Assembly (NCBI RefSeq): GCF_030704535.1
Contig: NC_081822.1
Coordinates: 5,581,501-5,645,500, forward strand
Length of the DNA stretch: 64,000 bases
Origin: Vitis vinifera
Lineage: Eukaryota; Streptophyta; Magnoliopsida; Vitales; Vitaceae
Reading direction: 5' to 3'
The number at the start of each line of letters is the position of its first letter. The stretch's first letter is position 1. The translations under genes were made by a program, and so were the position numbers. Positions 33,701 to 48,198 of this stretch are shown piece by piece. The notes beneath the pieces were generated by a model. It saw only the letters and a program-made list of their open reading frames with translations, had not been told where the DNA came from and did not search any database.

Positions 33701-34723
33701 TCCTTTTAATATCATAGCTTCACCTATTAACATGAAAAGTAATGCTATACCCACCAAATGAGGCCTATGAGAAATTCCAGCTGTAGGACCTACCAGTGAA
33801 CCTTCAAAATGACAGGCAGACAAGATGTCATGATATGTGCATAAAACATCCAAATGTATGTCCTGCTTCAATACCCAAAAGCTAGTTTTTATTTTTGCAT
33901 TTACGGAAAGTCACCACCAATTAAGTGGTGCCGAATCTACACCATTAGGACTCCTGGCTTACTACTGTCATACTTCAGTACCAATTTTTCTTTAACCTCG
34001 TCTGGAATGATCTAAATTTCACCACATATATCCACATATCAAAACCGGTAAGGATGCTTAGTATTTTTCCAATAAATGAAGATTGAATTTAAGTGGTTTA
34101 TGACTTTTCAAGTCGAGACCATCTTAGTGAGTCACATCACTTTCTTTTCAAAGATTGAGCTCATCACTACAAATCATGTCTAGCAAGGAACGTTCTCGAA
34201 GCCAGGCATTGTAGCTGAGATTCATTGATTCTTCATTAAAGTGTTCAAGAAAGCTATAACAATCTAAAACCAAGTAAAATAGAAATAAAGAGATAAAAAT
34301 AGGGCTAACATTCTTATCAGAACAAATCTTCAAAGCGTGATCAAGTATGGCCTCAGTAATGCGCCGCTGATGCGCCTCAATCGCCGCAGTGAATGCAGGC
34401 ACCTCCAAATCAGCTTTTCAAAAAAAAAAAATTAAAAAGAAAAAATCAGAGAATTATCTCAACCAAGAAGAAACTGAAGGATCAGAGGGACAAGAGCTTC
34501 CATGAATAAAAACTTAACTGGGACCGCCGAAGGGGATGGCACCGGGATTGAGACCGGTAGCGATGGAGGGCGGGGATTGAACATGTAGGATGACGAAGGA
34601 GCCGGCTTCGGCATGGGAGGGAGGCGATCGAAGCTTGATATTATCAAGCGCCCACCTCAAGGCTTTCATGCTTTCCTCGCTGCCATCGACGGCGACGATC
34701 ACACGCTGTAGGTTTCCCGACAT
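30727..34723 (-). CDS. Universal stress protein (UspA-domain) gene
   Basis: Four exons join in phase: 34519-34723, 34310-34413, 33044-33162 and 30727-30805 (TGA). They give 168 residues. The first exon encodes MSGNLQRVIVAVDGSEESMK, the Usp strand with the conserved ValAspGlySer nucleotide-site residues. The third encodes VKTDVVIGDPKEKICEAA and ADLLVMGSRAFGPIRR. The fourth encodes MFLGSVSNYCTNHAQCPVMI followed by VK. This is the single-domain plant USP layout, a cytosolic alpha/beta fold that binds ATP in many members and is tied to stress responses. The G-2X-G-9X-G(S/T) ATP loop reads GSRA...GS: the second Gly is Ala. Intron 3 (30806-33043) carries an hAT-like insertion. The start ATG at 34723 has the usual family N-terminus. 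Confidence 0.92.
31750..32485. mobile_element. hAT-like non-autonomous element in a USP intron, about 736 bp
   Basis: The left end is CACTGGAGGAGCCCC and the right end CTGGCTCCACCACTG, imperfect inverted repeats of the same CAGTGG(C/T)GGAGCCAG type as at 29103. Inside is very AT-rich non-coding sequence, then a C-rich run (TGCCCCCCCTCATGACAATT) near the right end, typical of this repeat type. The flanks ACTGGTGA and GACAGTGA match only in part. Confidence 0.45.
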
Positions 34724-35379
34724 ACTTCACAGGTGATGTTGGGCAGATGAGAGATCCAAGTGTGCTGTTTTTAAAAAATTATAAATGATCCGAGTGAATC
34801 CAATCGGCTTCAATGAAAAGGTTTTTAAAAATTATAAATGATGTGAGTGAATTCAATACGGCTTCTCGTTTATAGGAACAGGCTGTACAGCATTACACAA
34901 GTGAGTCGCGTGGAATTCTTGTTTCTTTGAGTTTAAATCAATAAACAAAATAAATTAGTAGTATTTAGTCTTGAATTAACATTAGGGAATGAGTATGATC
35001 ATATTGGACCAATCAATTTAGCATCATTTTTTTAGGGAATTTGTGCTAGGAGACTTTTTCTAGTATGGATTGTGCTACATCAATTCAATGAACCACCACT
35101 GTGGTAGTATCTAATGTGTGAATCAATAAAGAGTAATTAATAGATCAAACTCAACATCATACCCTCTCTGTCCATTACGTATGGATTGATTAATGTTATG
35201 GAGATTGATTTTAAGGGTTGCAGTGAAATTATGTAGTTTTGAGACTACCATCAAAGTGTTATAAAACAGCATTGAATGCATTGCCTTTAAGAGACTTCAG
35301 TTTTTTAGAGGGTTAACCAACATTATATGGTGTCTTCATAATTACATATTGTTCTTTGTGGAATTTCTCTCACTAATGT

Positions 35380-35960
35380 ATGCAGGGACCACCCATAAGC
35401 GTACACGTGGTACGTCCTACCCTTTGTCTAGACATCCAGTTCGGATCCGGTAATTGTCGTCTAGACCTGGTAATTGTCGTCCTCCCTGACCATATTTCGT
35501 GGGCAATCATTACTCATTTCGTCAAATGCATACTCGATAGGACATTCCTAGGTCTTTTCAGACAACCTACTACACCATATTCTGCGCTGCCTGCAGAGTG
35601 AAAAGACAAGTGAGATGATAAATCATCCCCCAATAATCTCTATTAGTCACTTGTAGGATAATGATTGCTCTACCACCCTTTGAGCACCATCATGACTGCA
35701 AAAATCAAAGAGTCTCCCCATCTTCAATGTGACGAGGCTCCAAACATTATAAGAGGACCGACGACCCAATCAAAGAGGATAAGTATTCCTTAGAAATGCC
35801 TAAGAATACCAATATGTTTGACCGTCAAACTAACAAAAACTTTAGAAGGTATGCCCGGATCACCTGTCTGGACATCTTTTATAGAATAATGGAAAGAAGC
35901 ATCGTTCTTCGTTGAAGGGGCGAGAACTTCAGGGATCTACAGTGCCTCTAGGTCTTTCCA
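35380..35960 (+). repeat. LTR-like repeat, copy 1
   Basis: Shares ordered blocks with 38090-38710: CAACCTACTACACCATA, CTGCAGAGTGAAAAGACAAG, a CATCATGACTG motif, a TATA-like CAAACATTATAAGAGGA, and CCTGTCTGGACATCTTTTA at the end. The pair looks like old solo or broken LTRs of one Gypsy family. No internal domain lies between them. Confidence 0.45.
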
Positions 35961-38089
35961 TCAACAATGTATACTATTAATATAAGTATGAGATGTTTTG
36001 TCTATTTTTTTTTTCCAAAAATATCCTTAATCAACTTTTTTCCCCCCTAAAAATACCCTAATCAATGATTTTTTTTCCTACCCCTTGTCAATCCCCATCT
36101 ACACCTAACAACCTAACCCATAATTTATAAGATGAAAAAATCAAAGCTAAGCCCAAGTCCAAGCCCTTTCCAATCTTACTCTTCATAGTGCGATCCCACA
36201 TGCTAGTCAAATTGTCACATATAATTTATGATTAAGCCCAAACTTAAAATAACTTATCAGTTTGTCCTGAATATCACCACCACCAAACCCAATTGAGCAA
36301 CCCCTCCTTTAGCCACTGCCCTGTCTCAACTCATTTTGCACTCACCTACTCGTGGGTGAGGATACGTTGGTTATGATGGTTGAGATGCAAAAAGTTTCAT
36401 TATTGCATTCACTTTGCAACCAAGATATTTTCAACAGAAAGTAGGAAGGAAAAAAACTTTAGCATATCTATTTTCAATATGTTTGGGATTTTGGAATTGT
36501 GCATTGTTTGATTATTAGGAAAATATGAAGAAATGATAAAAATTAAGCTAAGGGCTCCAATTAATTTTTATGAGAATCACATAATCATGCTTCATTAAAA
36601 AAAAAACATTTTTTAAAAAGTTTGACTTTTGACTTAAAAAAAATAATCCTCAAAACATACACTCAAATAATAAAAATCATCAATATCTCAGACTTACCCT
36701 CAAACCCTTAAATAATAATTTGAAAATTATTTTTCCTAAAATCTATTTTTCATAAAACCTACCTTTTTAGGTTATCAATTCACCCGCACTTTCTAACTCT
36801 AGAGATAGAAAATGACCTTTGGTGCATGCAAAGGATTTCAACCCGTATGGAAGAAAGATAGTATTCTTTTATGCATACCATACTTGCTTGGAAGAATCAC
36901 GTTATTTTGGATCAATAACAAACTTTTCAAATAGGGTTAGACTAGTATTATGGAGCATTAAATTGCTCTATAAACCCAGGTATTAAACCAAGATATTCAA
37001 CTAGACTTGATACTATTTCTCATATATAAATAAGAGATCTAACGTCTATCAAGATAAAATAAAGAAGTAACAATCATGTGTGACACTTTCATTTTTTATT
37101 TTTTTAAAATAAAAAATCTATATGAAAAATAAAAACTTTTATACCAAAATATAGATTTACTCCATGTTTTAAAATTATTTTAATAAAATTTTAAAATCGA
37201 GATAGAAATTTTTTTTTGATACTTAAATTTTTAAATTTTCCCTACTACTTTTTTAATATGAATCTTTACGAGTTTTTGTATCTTATATAAAATGGTTAAA
37301 AAAAAACCCCTGAAATGTATCCAAATGTATCTAAATAGGCCCTTATATTCTTTGCAAAGCAATACAACTCCCTCCTAGCAAGTGGAGGGGAGATTTCTTA
37401 CTTAGGAACCTTACATGCATGTGAAAGCAACTAGAAAAATCATAGTTGAGCAGCAGATTTTAGCTTTTCTGAGTAAATTTTATTCTCCCTACTATTCCAT
37501 TAGAGGCATCATAAAGGTGTCATCTCTCTGGTACAGTTTGTCTGTCAAGGTTGGAATCTAAAGCATGACACAACTGACATACCCAGCACGTGAAGCTTTC
37601 AGTTGCTCCCAGAAGAACACCCCCAGCTACCCAACAAAATCGAAGTCTTCAATCAAAAAAATATTTCTTTAACAAATCTGAGCTATTAATGTCTCCGTCA
37701 TTTGTCTCTTCTGATTTGAAGACTGGATTTAATATTAGATAATAACCCTTTGTTTAAAATCAAAATAGAAACAGGGAAATATTGGGTGTGTCATATTTTT
37801 AAGAAAATAAAGACATAGATCCATTACAATTGATTGAAGGATATCATCCAAGTCATCTGCAGAATTCAATAGTCGGTGGCTAATAAAATAACATGAAGTA
37901 ACTGGGGGAGGAGCGCCTCTCTCTTGCATCCGTGATGATGGATGGCCTTTCAAGCGCGCCAATGGCCACTGCTATCGATGACCGGGCCGTGTACAGAAAA
38001 TTCATGGATCCATGGCCCTAGTCACTTTCCCTTTGAGATTTGAGGGAAATTCACTTGATTTTGTTAGTTGAAATTTTGTCCAGACTGTA

Positions 38090-38710
38090 GGGGCTTACCT
38101 GTGTGTGGCCATGTGGCACGCCACCTTTGTTATACGTGACATCCTTCTATCCCTCTCCGGATGAGTATAACCAGATCGGAATGTCCAATCCGGCCTATGA
38201 GTATCAGTAGTTAGTTACATTGTATTCCTCTAAGACTGCACAATGCATTTTAAATAGGTTTCTTAACCCGCTCCCACGAACGATCATTCTCTTCATGTCA
38301 GAAGTACGCTAAATGGAATGTCACCCTATCTTCGCAAACGACCTACTACACTTTACACCATACTACCTGCAGACTAAAGTGACAAGTAAACCATCAAGTC
38401 ACTCCCACTAGCAATCCTTGTTAGTTGCCTAAAATGTGATGATTGTTCTGTCATCAATTGTGTTGTCATCATAATTGTGAAAACTAAAAAGTTATTTTAG
38501 CACAGATGTGACACTGTTCCAGACACTATAAAAATCCTCCTTAAGCCTAAAATCGAGGTACATGCGCAATACAGACTCCTTCTTTAGTCCCAAAAAGGGG
38601 ACAATTTATCGAGTTGACATTAATCATCTGATTTAGGTTTCAGAGAGTGTGTTCGGACAACTTGTCTGAACATCTTTTGCAAGGAAGAAGGGAGAAACAC
38701 CACTCCCAAT
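38090..38710 (+). repeat. LTR-like repeat, copy 2
   Basis: Direct, diverged copy of 35380-35960: CGACCTACTACACTTTACAC, CTGCAGACTAAAGTGACAAG, CAGACACTATAAAAATCC and CTTGTCTGAACATCTTTTGC. Same orientation as copy 1, 2.7 kb away. The limits are approximate. Confidence 0.45.
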
Positions 38711-40695
38711 TGGTTATGCTTCAACACAAACCTTTTTTACTTTTTTAATTCAAAAAAAGAAAAATTTATGACGAATTTTGAGATTAATGGAATTTAAGCT
38801 TATTTATTCCAATTTGATGTAATTGAAACTAATTGTGAACGAAGGTGCTAATTGAACACACTTAGAAAAAATTGAATCAGTTGATCCTACGACGACTAGT
38901 CTAAACACCAACAAGTGGACCAACGACCAACGGGGGCCTGCAGGAATATGAAACGCCACGCTCAAAGTGGCATGCATGTGATTTCTTTACCCAAGTGACG
39001 TTCGTTGGTGGGTCATGTTGACTCTTCGCGGTAGAATATTTTGGGACAGTTCCCCATCTCGTTGGTTCAATTGTTAGGTTGCGCAGCCGTGCGGGACTCC
39101 ATATCAATGTGGTCGCCGCGGGTCAAAACTTCCACCATGTTGAATAAATGTCACGAGATCACTTTGCCACATCAAGATCTTAGGCGCGGCTTCGTTAAGC
39201 TGTTATAAAGCAATTAATGCACAATGATTCCCTAAACTCCACTATGCCCGGGGCACAGTGCCTGTACAAACGAAGGTGATGCCCTTACCATCTGAGTTTA
39301 ATGCACGTGAACTTCTGGTGTGAAATTCAGGAAAAAAAAAAAAAAAACACTTAACAGTCGATTTCCTTTTCGGTTTTTCTTGGTAAGCGTTTGGAAATTT
39401 GGGGTGGCTTTAATTTCTATGTGACCCTGGTTTCTGACAGCTTTCCCCATTTTCGACAGACAAAACAAAGATGCACTATGTTTTGTTGAACTTTCTTCAC
39501 ATCACCTTTTATCTGGACCCCATGAGCTTAAATTCTTCAAATATGATTTTTCGAGTAGTTGCTATCGTTTGCCAATTGAGAGCCCATAGGTTTCTCTTTT
39601 AATCTAGCCCTTGGACAGTGGACCAATGCCATAGCCTATAGAGCGTAGGGCCAAACTTAGCCACGAAGTTTGAGTTGATAACTAGACATGCCTTTCAATT
39701 CATGAGCCCATCTGTCCCCACCCGACGCCAAAAATCAATCTCACCATCACTACTAATATTCGGTGAAGTTTCTATTTTCAAATCATACTCATTGGCCCAT
39801 CAATGGTCTTATGATTTCTAAAATAATATATGTTTTTTCTAATAAAATTCAAGATGCCCCTTTGTGGTTTGCCGACGCACCAAAACCAAACATTAGCAAC
39901 AACGATGAGCATTTGAAGAATGATGGGAGGGAAAATAAAATTTTACTCATCCCGCCAACAACACCAGAGTTGGGACAAAAAAATGGTCACTGTTACCTAT
40001 GTAATGTTCATATAATACAAATTCTGCATGTGACATATGTAGACTTTGGGATGGAAATAGGGGTAGTATAAAGAAATTTATGCGTCCGTCTTGGAGTCAA
40101 TGTCATGTCGGCGCATGGAATTCAATTTTCTAAAGGGTGCGTCTATGCTCACATTAATGTTTGTAGGGATGTTTTGAATTTACAAAAGCCAGCAATGACA
40201 TTAGATTACTGGGAGAAGATAATTGTCACAGTCGTCCAAATTAAACAAATGTCATGAATGCGCGTATAGCCTAGCAGCAGGGTTCATACCTGAATGAGAA
40301 AAACCTGGCATATATGGGGAAATGGTGAGTGAGACATCATCATCAATGCTGGTGCCTCCACTAAATCACCCACCAACAACCAATCCTTGCCGTCCATCAT
40401 ACTCACAATCAGCCACCGTCCAAGTCAACATCTCGCACAACCACCGTAACAAGCCAAAACCGGTAATTTTATCTTAAGTAATAACTCATCCGGTCCGATC
40501 GGACCGGTGGGTGGTCCATCCGGTCGGAATATTTGGTGAGCCAAGAATTCACGCTTCCCGATGCTGATAACAAAATTCCTTACCCCCAACCAAAATTTTT
40601 CTTATTTTTAAAGGGCTGATATATAATTTAAAAGAATAAATATACAGTAAATGGTAATAAATCAATAAAGTATTATATTTTTTCAGTTTCAGTGG

Positions 40696-40733
40696 CTCTC
40701 TCTCTTTCTCTCTCTCTCTCTCTTTCTCTCTCT
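40696..40733 (+). repeat. CT microsatellite in the UBP16 promoter/leader
   Basis: CTCTCTCT with a few T interruptions, about 380-415 bp before the UBP16 ATG. CT tracts in this place are common in plant leaders. Confidence 0.85.
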
Positions 40734-41111
40734 TACAACTTACAAGGAAAAAGAAAGGAAGAAAAAAAGCCCTAGACGCTCGATCTGAGGATTTTGGAGG
40801 TCGGAATTCAAAATCTGGGAACTGCTTGTCATTAACGGCGTTACAGCAACGGGCTTTTGTGGTAACGCCAACGACATTCTTGTTTGGAATTTTTAATTTT
40901 AATTTTTGTTTTTAATACCTGATATCAACATCGCCACCGCCCGACCACCGCAGTCGTCATTGTGGCACAATCGTCAATCGCCACGGCAGCTACTACCATT
41001 CGATGATCTCTGCATGCACCATCTGCACCGCCAATATTGGTGGAATCTATGTGTGGAAAGATTAGGGATTTAGGGTTTCATTGCTCTGGATGCTTATTGG
41101 GTGTTGGATAA

Positions 41112-44100
41112 ATGCTTGTTCCTGGGGATCTTGGGTTTTCGTGCCTGGCCCTGCTGTCGTTGTTTTTCCCCGTAATCGGATTGGTTATCCGGCACAAATG
41201 GCGGGTAGCCGTTGCGAGGAAGGAGGAAATCAAGAGGCTTTTGATTTTGGCTTCTGAGGAGGCAGCTAGGGCAGAGCTCGAAACCGCGGCAGTATCGGTC
41301 TCGCCGCAGTTCCAGTGCGCCGTCTGTTATTGCCCCACTACAACGCGGTGCGCTCGGTGCAAAGCCGTTCGTTATTGGTATGTTAATTTGTAATCCGTAC
41401 TATTGAACCTCTTGATTTTGCTTATGTTAATCGTGGCATGTTTTCATACCAAAGTAATGAGTTGGCCATTTTCCCCCCTAATTATGCATTTTTTTTCACA
41501 TATAATTTTGGGGGAATACGGTGAGACCCAATTCAGATAGTAGTTGGAAGGATTGGAAATTGTAGGAAGAGGTCTTACGGATGGCCAGGCTTTGTGAGTT
41601 TGTGAGTTTCTGACTCTAGCTTCCTTAGTTACAAGTTGAAGGGAAGAGAGTGGTTTGGAAGTTGGCAAAAATGGAGGAAGGGGATTTTAGGTTATAGAAC
41701 ATGGTTGCTTGTACGTTTGCTATGCAATAATGATGCCTCTTTACTTCTGTGAATTTGTTGAGTGCATATCAACCATTCCACTAAAGCAAGTGATATTAAT
41801 CATATGCCTGGTATGATGCTTTTTTTCTCTTGCTGGCATTTAGGTCTTTTTTGTATATTTCATATGTACTTGACTGTGTCTTTTGCTAGCCTATTTACCT
41901 ATCAAAAGAAAAAAAAAAAAAATCATGTTCGGATATGATGCAACACCCATTTTGGTATATACACATGCATATCAGGTTTGGGTTCATGTTACCCAATTTT
42001 GGGACTTAGGGGCACACTTTAGTTATCAAAATTTCCAATTTTTCTTGTTCTGAATCTTGAGACATGAAGAATAAATGTAATGTGGTATCTTCTTTATGGA
42101 CCATGACTTGTCTTGACTGATTGAGAAAGTACTCTCTGACATTCTTAACAACTGTCAATGGCATTGTCTGAAACATATACCATACCCTATACTCATGCCC
42201 AACCCAGGAGCACATCATATTAGCTATAGACATTTTGAAATTTTGAAGAATGTAACATAGGTTCCACTCATTCATCTATATCTTCATTTTGGGGGTGTGC
42301 TTTTTATTTCTTGAACTTGCTCTTTTGGTTGCTGAGTGTTCTATTCTATAGAGCATGGCTTTTCCACATATCTGTCATCTAAATTTTTTTCTGTTTTAAC
42401 GTTATGTTCAAGGACATTCCACTTAATCCATCCCACACTATTTCTACGGGCTATGTCTTGTTTAACATTTCCATCTTGATAATTGTCGGCCCTAGATAGA
42501 GAGAATAGTTGCTTTCAGGAACTTCCTTGATATCAATTTTCACTATTCCTTTTTACCTTATGTGCCATATATTCTATTTTAGTTTTGCTTATGCTAAAAC
42601 TTCTAAATCATAATGCATCTCTTAATAGTTTTGAGTTAGAGTTAACCTTTCCATGTATACGATTTCTTCCTAAGTGTGCTTATTAGTAATTTATTCACAA
42701 TGTAAAGACCTCAAATTTGATCATTGTTTCAAGTGCATAGCGATGAACATTCACTGATATCTTCTTAGATTATCAGAGTTCTAATTTCCAGTCTGTCATA
42801 GGTGTCCTTAATTGGTGCTTTTTTTTTTTTTTTGAAAAATTCTCTCTTTGAAATCTGGCTTGTCCTTTCTATAAGTATGGAAGTACGGTATGGTTGTCTT
42901 TCTTATTTCTTGTTGGATCTGTCCTTTGTTGAATGCATAGTGCAAAGTACTTGAATTTTGATATCAGCTGTAGAATTTTTGTTTTTGAAACCTTGCATCG
43001 CATTAAGGTGAGTCTTAAGGAATAAGCCTCTGAACCTTTTTCAAAACTATGCTTATGATATTGTTTTTTTATAATATTCAAATCACGATTTTAATCTTTC
43101 AGTTCTGGCAAATGTCAAATTATTCATTGGCGACAAGGTCACAAAGAAGAATGCAATCCACCTAGCATCACTCACCAGATTATCGATGAGAGTATCAGTT
43201 CTAGTCAGAAGGCGGTAAAGCAAGAAAAACATGCAATTTATGATAACAGGTTGGAGACTGAAGGGCAGCAGTGTGTGAAACCAATTGAAACATTCCTAAG
43301 CGAACCTGCATTTTCTAAACCCAATTGCTCTCCTGAAGTTTCATGTGAAGAGGACGATCACATTAAAGTTGAGTTCCTTGCAGATGGGAATGTATCAGAT
43401 TCCACTTCCAAATCTTCCAGTACATCCTTTTCTGGATTCTCTACGTCCACCGACAGAGCTGAACCATCTGATAATGTTTCTGTTTCCACTACCAGTAGTG
43501 AATTATCTGATGATGTTTCTGTCAGTGAAAGTATTAATTCATATGATCCTGAAAAATCAGATGGACATAAATCTGATGATTCTGCCATGCCTGAGACAAT
43601 TTCTAGTATTAACACACATCAGAATGAACCATTCTCCCCAGAGTTCACTGGTTTGGTTGATTCTGTAAATAGTTTTACTGGTTCTAGTAAATTAAATCAG
43701 ATCAAATCCAGCTGTAGTGATGTTGAGACACAGTGCAGATCAAGTAGTTCTGGTTTGAGCATTAAAAGCTGCAATGAACGTTCAGTTGCCCAGCCGTCTA
43801 CAGCCTCTTCTGGATTCTGGGAAGGAACTCTTGATTTGAATAGGACCAGAAATCATGCCCAGGATGATTCTGCTCAATCCTATGCCAGTGGAGCTGATAG
43901 CAATATATCTGATTCTGAATCTGTTTTACGTTTTTCTTTCAACTTGTCTGGAAGTACCATTCCTCCTTTGCATGCAGAAGTCTCCGAGAGTAAATCCACT
44001 GTGTTAGATGATGCTCATCCATCTACTCTAGGGATCAAAAAGCCTATTGAGGGAGTTGCTTCATCAGAAAAGATATCTACTCTAGGGATCAAAAAGCCTA

Positions 44101-47100
44101 TTGAGGGAGTTGCTTCATCAGAAAAGATAAGTACAAAGGCCTTAAAGTTTAGGAACTCACCATCTTTGGCCTTTGAAAGCTCTAATCTTGTGGATAGTGG
44201 CCCTAGCAATGATTCACATAAACTGAAGTCCAGAGAAGTTAAACCCTTTTCATCTAGTGTTTCTAATGCTCATCCATCTTGTAGTACTGGAGGAGATTCA
44301 ATTAGTATTGATGCTCCTAAGGCCAGGAGCTCTTCATCCTTGAGCTCTGAGAGGTCAAACCATGTTGTTAATGGCAAAAGTGGTGCCTCACATCAATTGA
44401 AATCTAGAGAAGTTGAATCTTTATCATCTGGTGCATCTGATCCTCATTTATCTTCCAGCACTGAAGGGCATTCAGTCGCAAGTATGAGATCTGGAAAGTC
44501 AACAGTTGATTCTGATTTGCATTTATCTTCTAGCACCAGAGGCCATCCAGTTCCAAATGTGAAATCTGGAAAGGTTGACGGTGTTCACACAGTGGCTGCT
44601 AGCTCCTCCCAGATTGCTAATCATTCGCCAATTGTTAGTAATGGTCTGAAAACATCTGTTCGGAAAGTTGTTGACCAATTCAGACCCTCTAAATTGTCAA
44701 AATCCCTTCCATTAGGGGTTGGGAGTGAGATTGCTGGAAGATGTAGTGACAAGGTATTTTACATGAATCTTTCATGTTAGCACACACTTGCAATACTTTG
44801 TTCTGGCATGTCAAAACTTTGCATTAATGTATCTTTGTTTTTACAGGGTCTCTTTTCTTACGAAGTGTTTGTCAAGCTTTACATTTGGAACAAGGTTGAG
44901 CTGCGCCCATGTGGCCTCATGAATTGTGGGAACAGGTAATGTGGAGTGGTCCTTGCTTATGTCAAAATAAATAATAAGTACTAAATGGTATATAATTCTG
45001 AGGGGTTGTGGTATCCTTGTGAAGTTCATAATGAAATCTTGATGTGTTCTTCAACTTCTGTTCCGTTTTCTGGAACACTTCTCACATTTAATTTAATGTT
45101 ACAAGGCTTACTTATGCAGCAGCCACTTTGTTAATGAATTTGGAAAATTTACCTCATGTCAATTGAAAAGGAACCTTTGTGTCCTATAACTATGAATTAG
45201 TATTGCTCAGATTTACTAGCTTGGTTGTGGTAATCAAGTGGTTCTTTCTGGAGCTTCAGTGTCGTTATGAATTTGTATGCTCCAAAAAATAGGTGATGCC
45301 CCAGCAAAATTCTTTTTTCTCATTATTTTCTGATTTGGTTATTCAATAAAGCATTTGCCTGCATTACATTTTACTTTTTTTGGGGATGACAATTATATTT
45401 TTTTCCCCATTTTGCGCTGATGCAGTATATATACTTGAAAGAGAGTTGCCTCTCTCTCTCTCCCTCCCTATATCTGAATCTCCCTCACTCATTCATTCTC
45501 ACATGCACAGACACATAGTATTCATGTTTTATGTATGTATATATATGTGAACAATTAGAAGACACAATGTGACTCATGATGCTTATACCCAAACTCTGTG
45601 GTATGAGCATCCCCATATGATAGAGCACATGTTTATATGTGACCTTAATTTTGTCGATATTGGTATGGCACATATATGTATAACATTTCTTTTTCTGTTA
45701 AACATATATGTACACATTTCTTTTTTAGTTAAATGTATCTTTTTTTCCTTAGCAATAAGCTTCAAGAATTATGCTCCATTGACTCTGTCAAAACGGTCTT
45801 CATTTTCTGCATCTTTTAACACATTCCTTACATTTGTGGATTTTAAAATATCTTCCATTTATAAGTCAATGCATTTTCTATTGTCTACCCCTTGAGAAGG
45901 GTATTACCTTGTTTGATAAAAAAGAGAAAAGAAAAAAAGAAAAATAGGAAAGAAAATAAAGGTGTTATCTTTCCATCAGAAATAAAAAACTATTGTCCTG
46001 AAAATGAAGCTTTTTCCTGATATTGGGATTTTTCCTGCTCTGAATTTCTTTGTTGTTTCTAACATATCCATTTATTTATTCCTCCAGCTGTTACGCTAAT
46101 GCTGTGCTCCAGTGCTTGGCATTTACTCCACCTCTTACTTCTTATTTTCTTCAAGGACTCCACTCCAAATCATGTATGTTTCTAATCATGGTCTCCCTCA
46201 TGATTTATTTTGTGTTGAAGTTTTCTGCAGTATGTTTCATAACACTTTTCCTTTTTTTTTTTTTTTGAAAAAATGTAATATTCTTTTGTTTATCGCTTTC
46301 TAAATCAGGTTTAAAGAAAGAATGGTGTTTCACCTGTGAGTTTGAAAGTCTTATTTTGAAGGCAAAGGAAGGGAATTCTCCACTTTCTCCTCTTGGTATA
46401 CTGTCCCAAATAAGAAATATTGGAAGTCATCTTGGTAATGGGAAAGAAGAAGATGCACATGAATTTTTAAGGTGAGTTAACTCTATACATATATGGAACC
46501 CTACTAGACATGTGTATGCATTTCTTTTTGTCTTAATGATTTTATCTTTATAAGTGTGTAGCATGAGTCAACTAATGATTGAAATTGACAGGTATGCTAT
46601 TGATGCAATGCAATCTGTTTGTCTTAAGGAAGCTGGGGTGAATGCTTCAGGCTCTTTGGAAGAGGAAACATCTCTTATTGGCCTTACCTTTGGAGGCTAC
46701 CTTCGTTCAAAGGTATCTATAATCTCCAAGAGGTTCAGAATTGTGTGAAAATACAACTGAGCGATGTTCTTCCTCTCTATGCCTAGCACTTGATGTTCTA
46801 TGAATGTGGGTGCAAGTGTTGGTCGTAGTATGTGTCTAAGTATCATTCATTTGATTCCCTGATCCTAGGACCCTGGAACATGGCTAGATAATCTAATTTT
46901 CCTTTCTTCTTATTCTATCTCCTAGGCCAAATTTGATCTGCATGCTGAGGTAGAATGTGCAATGTGAGTCTGAGGTTACAATGAAATAGGAATTTGTTCT
47001 TTTGCTTTATTGGGCATACCTGTTGGATACATGTCTTAGAAATTGGCATGTCAGGCATACATTCCATGTTTGAACCCTTGTCACTTCATGTCTAACATGA

Positions 47101-48163
47101 GTACTTCACATATGTTAAAAGCCATATAACATAGTTCGCATGTTTTTCCTATAAAAGAAACATGTTTGAAGTGCTATCTGCATCTGATTTTGTAAGCTTG
47201 AAATGGACTGAAATGGGAACAACAAATAGTAATTCAGTTATTTGCAGATAAAATGCATGAAGTGCCATGGTAAATCTGAGCGGCATGAGAGAATGATGGA
47301 TCTTACTGTTGAGATAGAAGGAGATATAGGTACTCTGGAAGAGGCTCTTCATAAATTTACTAGCACCGAGATTCTTGATGGGGAAAACAAGTACCAATGT
47401 AGCAGGTTGGTTACTTTGCATTGCTACTTGGATCTCTCGAGGGCATGCATTTTTATAATCGTATGTATATATGTGACCTCAATGTACTAGTTGAATTAGG
47501 TTAGAGTATTCTAACTGTCTCTGCAATGTCTCTGCAATAAACTGGATTTATTTTTTTATCTCTTTATCCAAGAAATTTAACACCTCTTGGGCAAATAAGC
47601 TTAAACAAAACAGATCTTTTTCCTGCAACAAGCCTGGAAGAAAATTGGTCTTCCTTCCCAATGGTGTCTCTGGTTGCTCATAAATGACATGCGTTACATT
47701 AAATAATTTTTTTTATTAACACTTAGGATAAAATAATGGTGCTCGAGCCCTTTGAGAAGAGCATCTCTCCCTTTGCCTTGAGGTTCAAATGGTTTGCACA
47801 GATTACTCCATTAAAATCAATCATCAAAAAGGTATTATATGTGCACTTTTATGTCCATGTGGTTCATGATTCCCTTTTCTGTTATGATTGTGCATGTTGT
47901 TAACTATTCTTGTGTATTCCAATGCAAAATTTTAATTTGTGTAGCAAAGTTGTCATCGCCTGTAAAAATCACTATTTTTGACTTGACATATAATCAGAAA
48001 GAATTTAGTAGACCTAAATGTTTTGTTTTTGTCTTACATTCTTGATTTCTTCTCTCTCTCTCCCTAATTTATTTATTATTATTATTATTTCATTTTATTT
48101 TATGGAATAGTGGTGTCAGGGTTGGGGAGTGGGCAGGGCATGGGTTTCAGTTGTTATTGTTGA

Positions 48164-48198
<35 letters not shown>

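Larger units (their letters stand above)
34724..41111. other. Gene-poor region between divergent USP and UBP16 genes
   Basis: 6.4 kb with no recognised gene. It contains two LTR-like repeats (35380-35960 and 38090-38710), AT-rich unique sequence, and the promoter and leader of the UBP16 gene with a CT microsatellite. The ORFs at 35380-35601 and 39763-40071 show no family resemblance. Confidence 0.5.
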
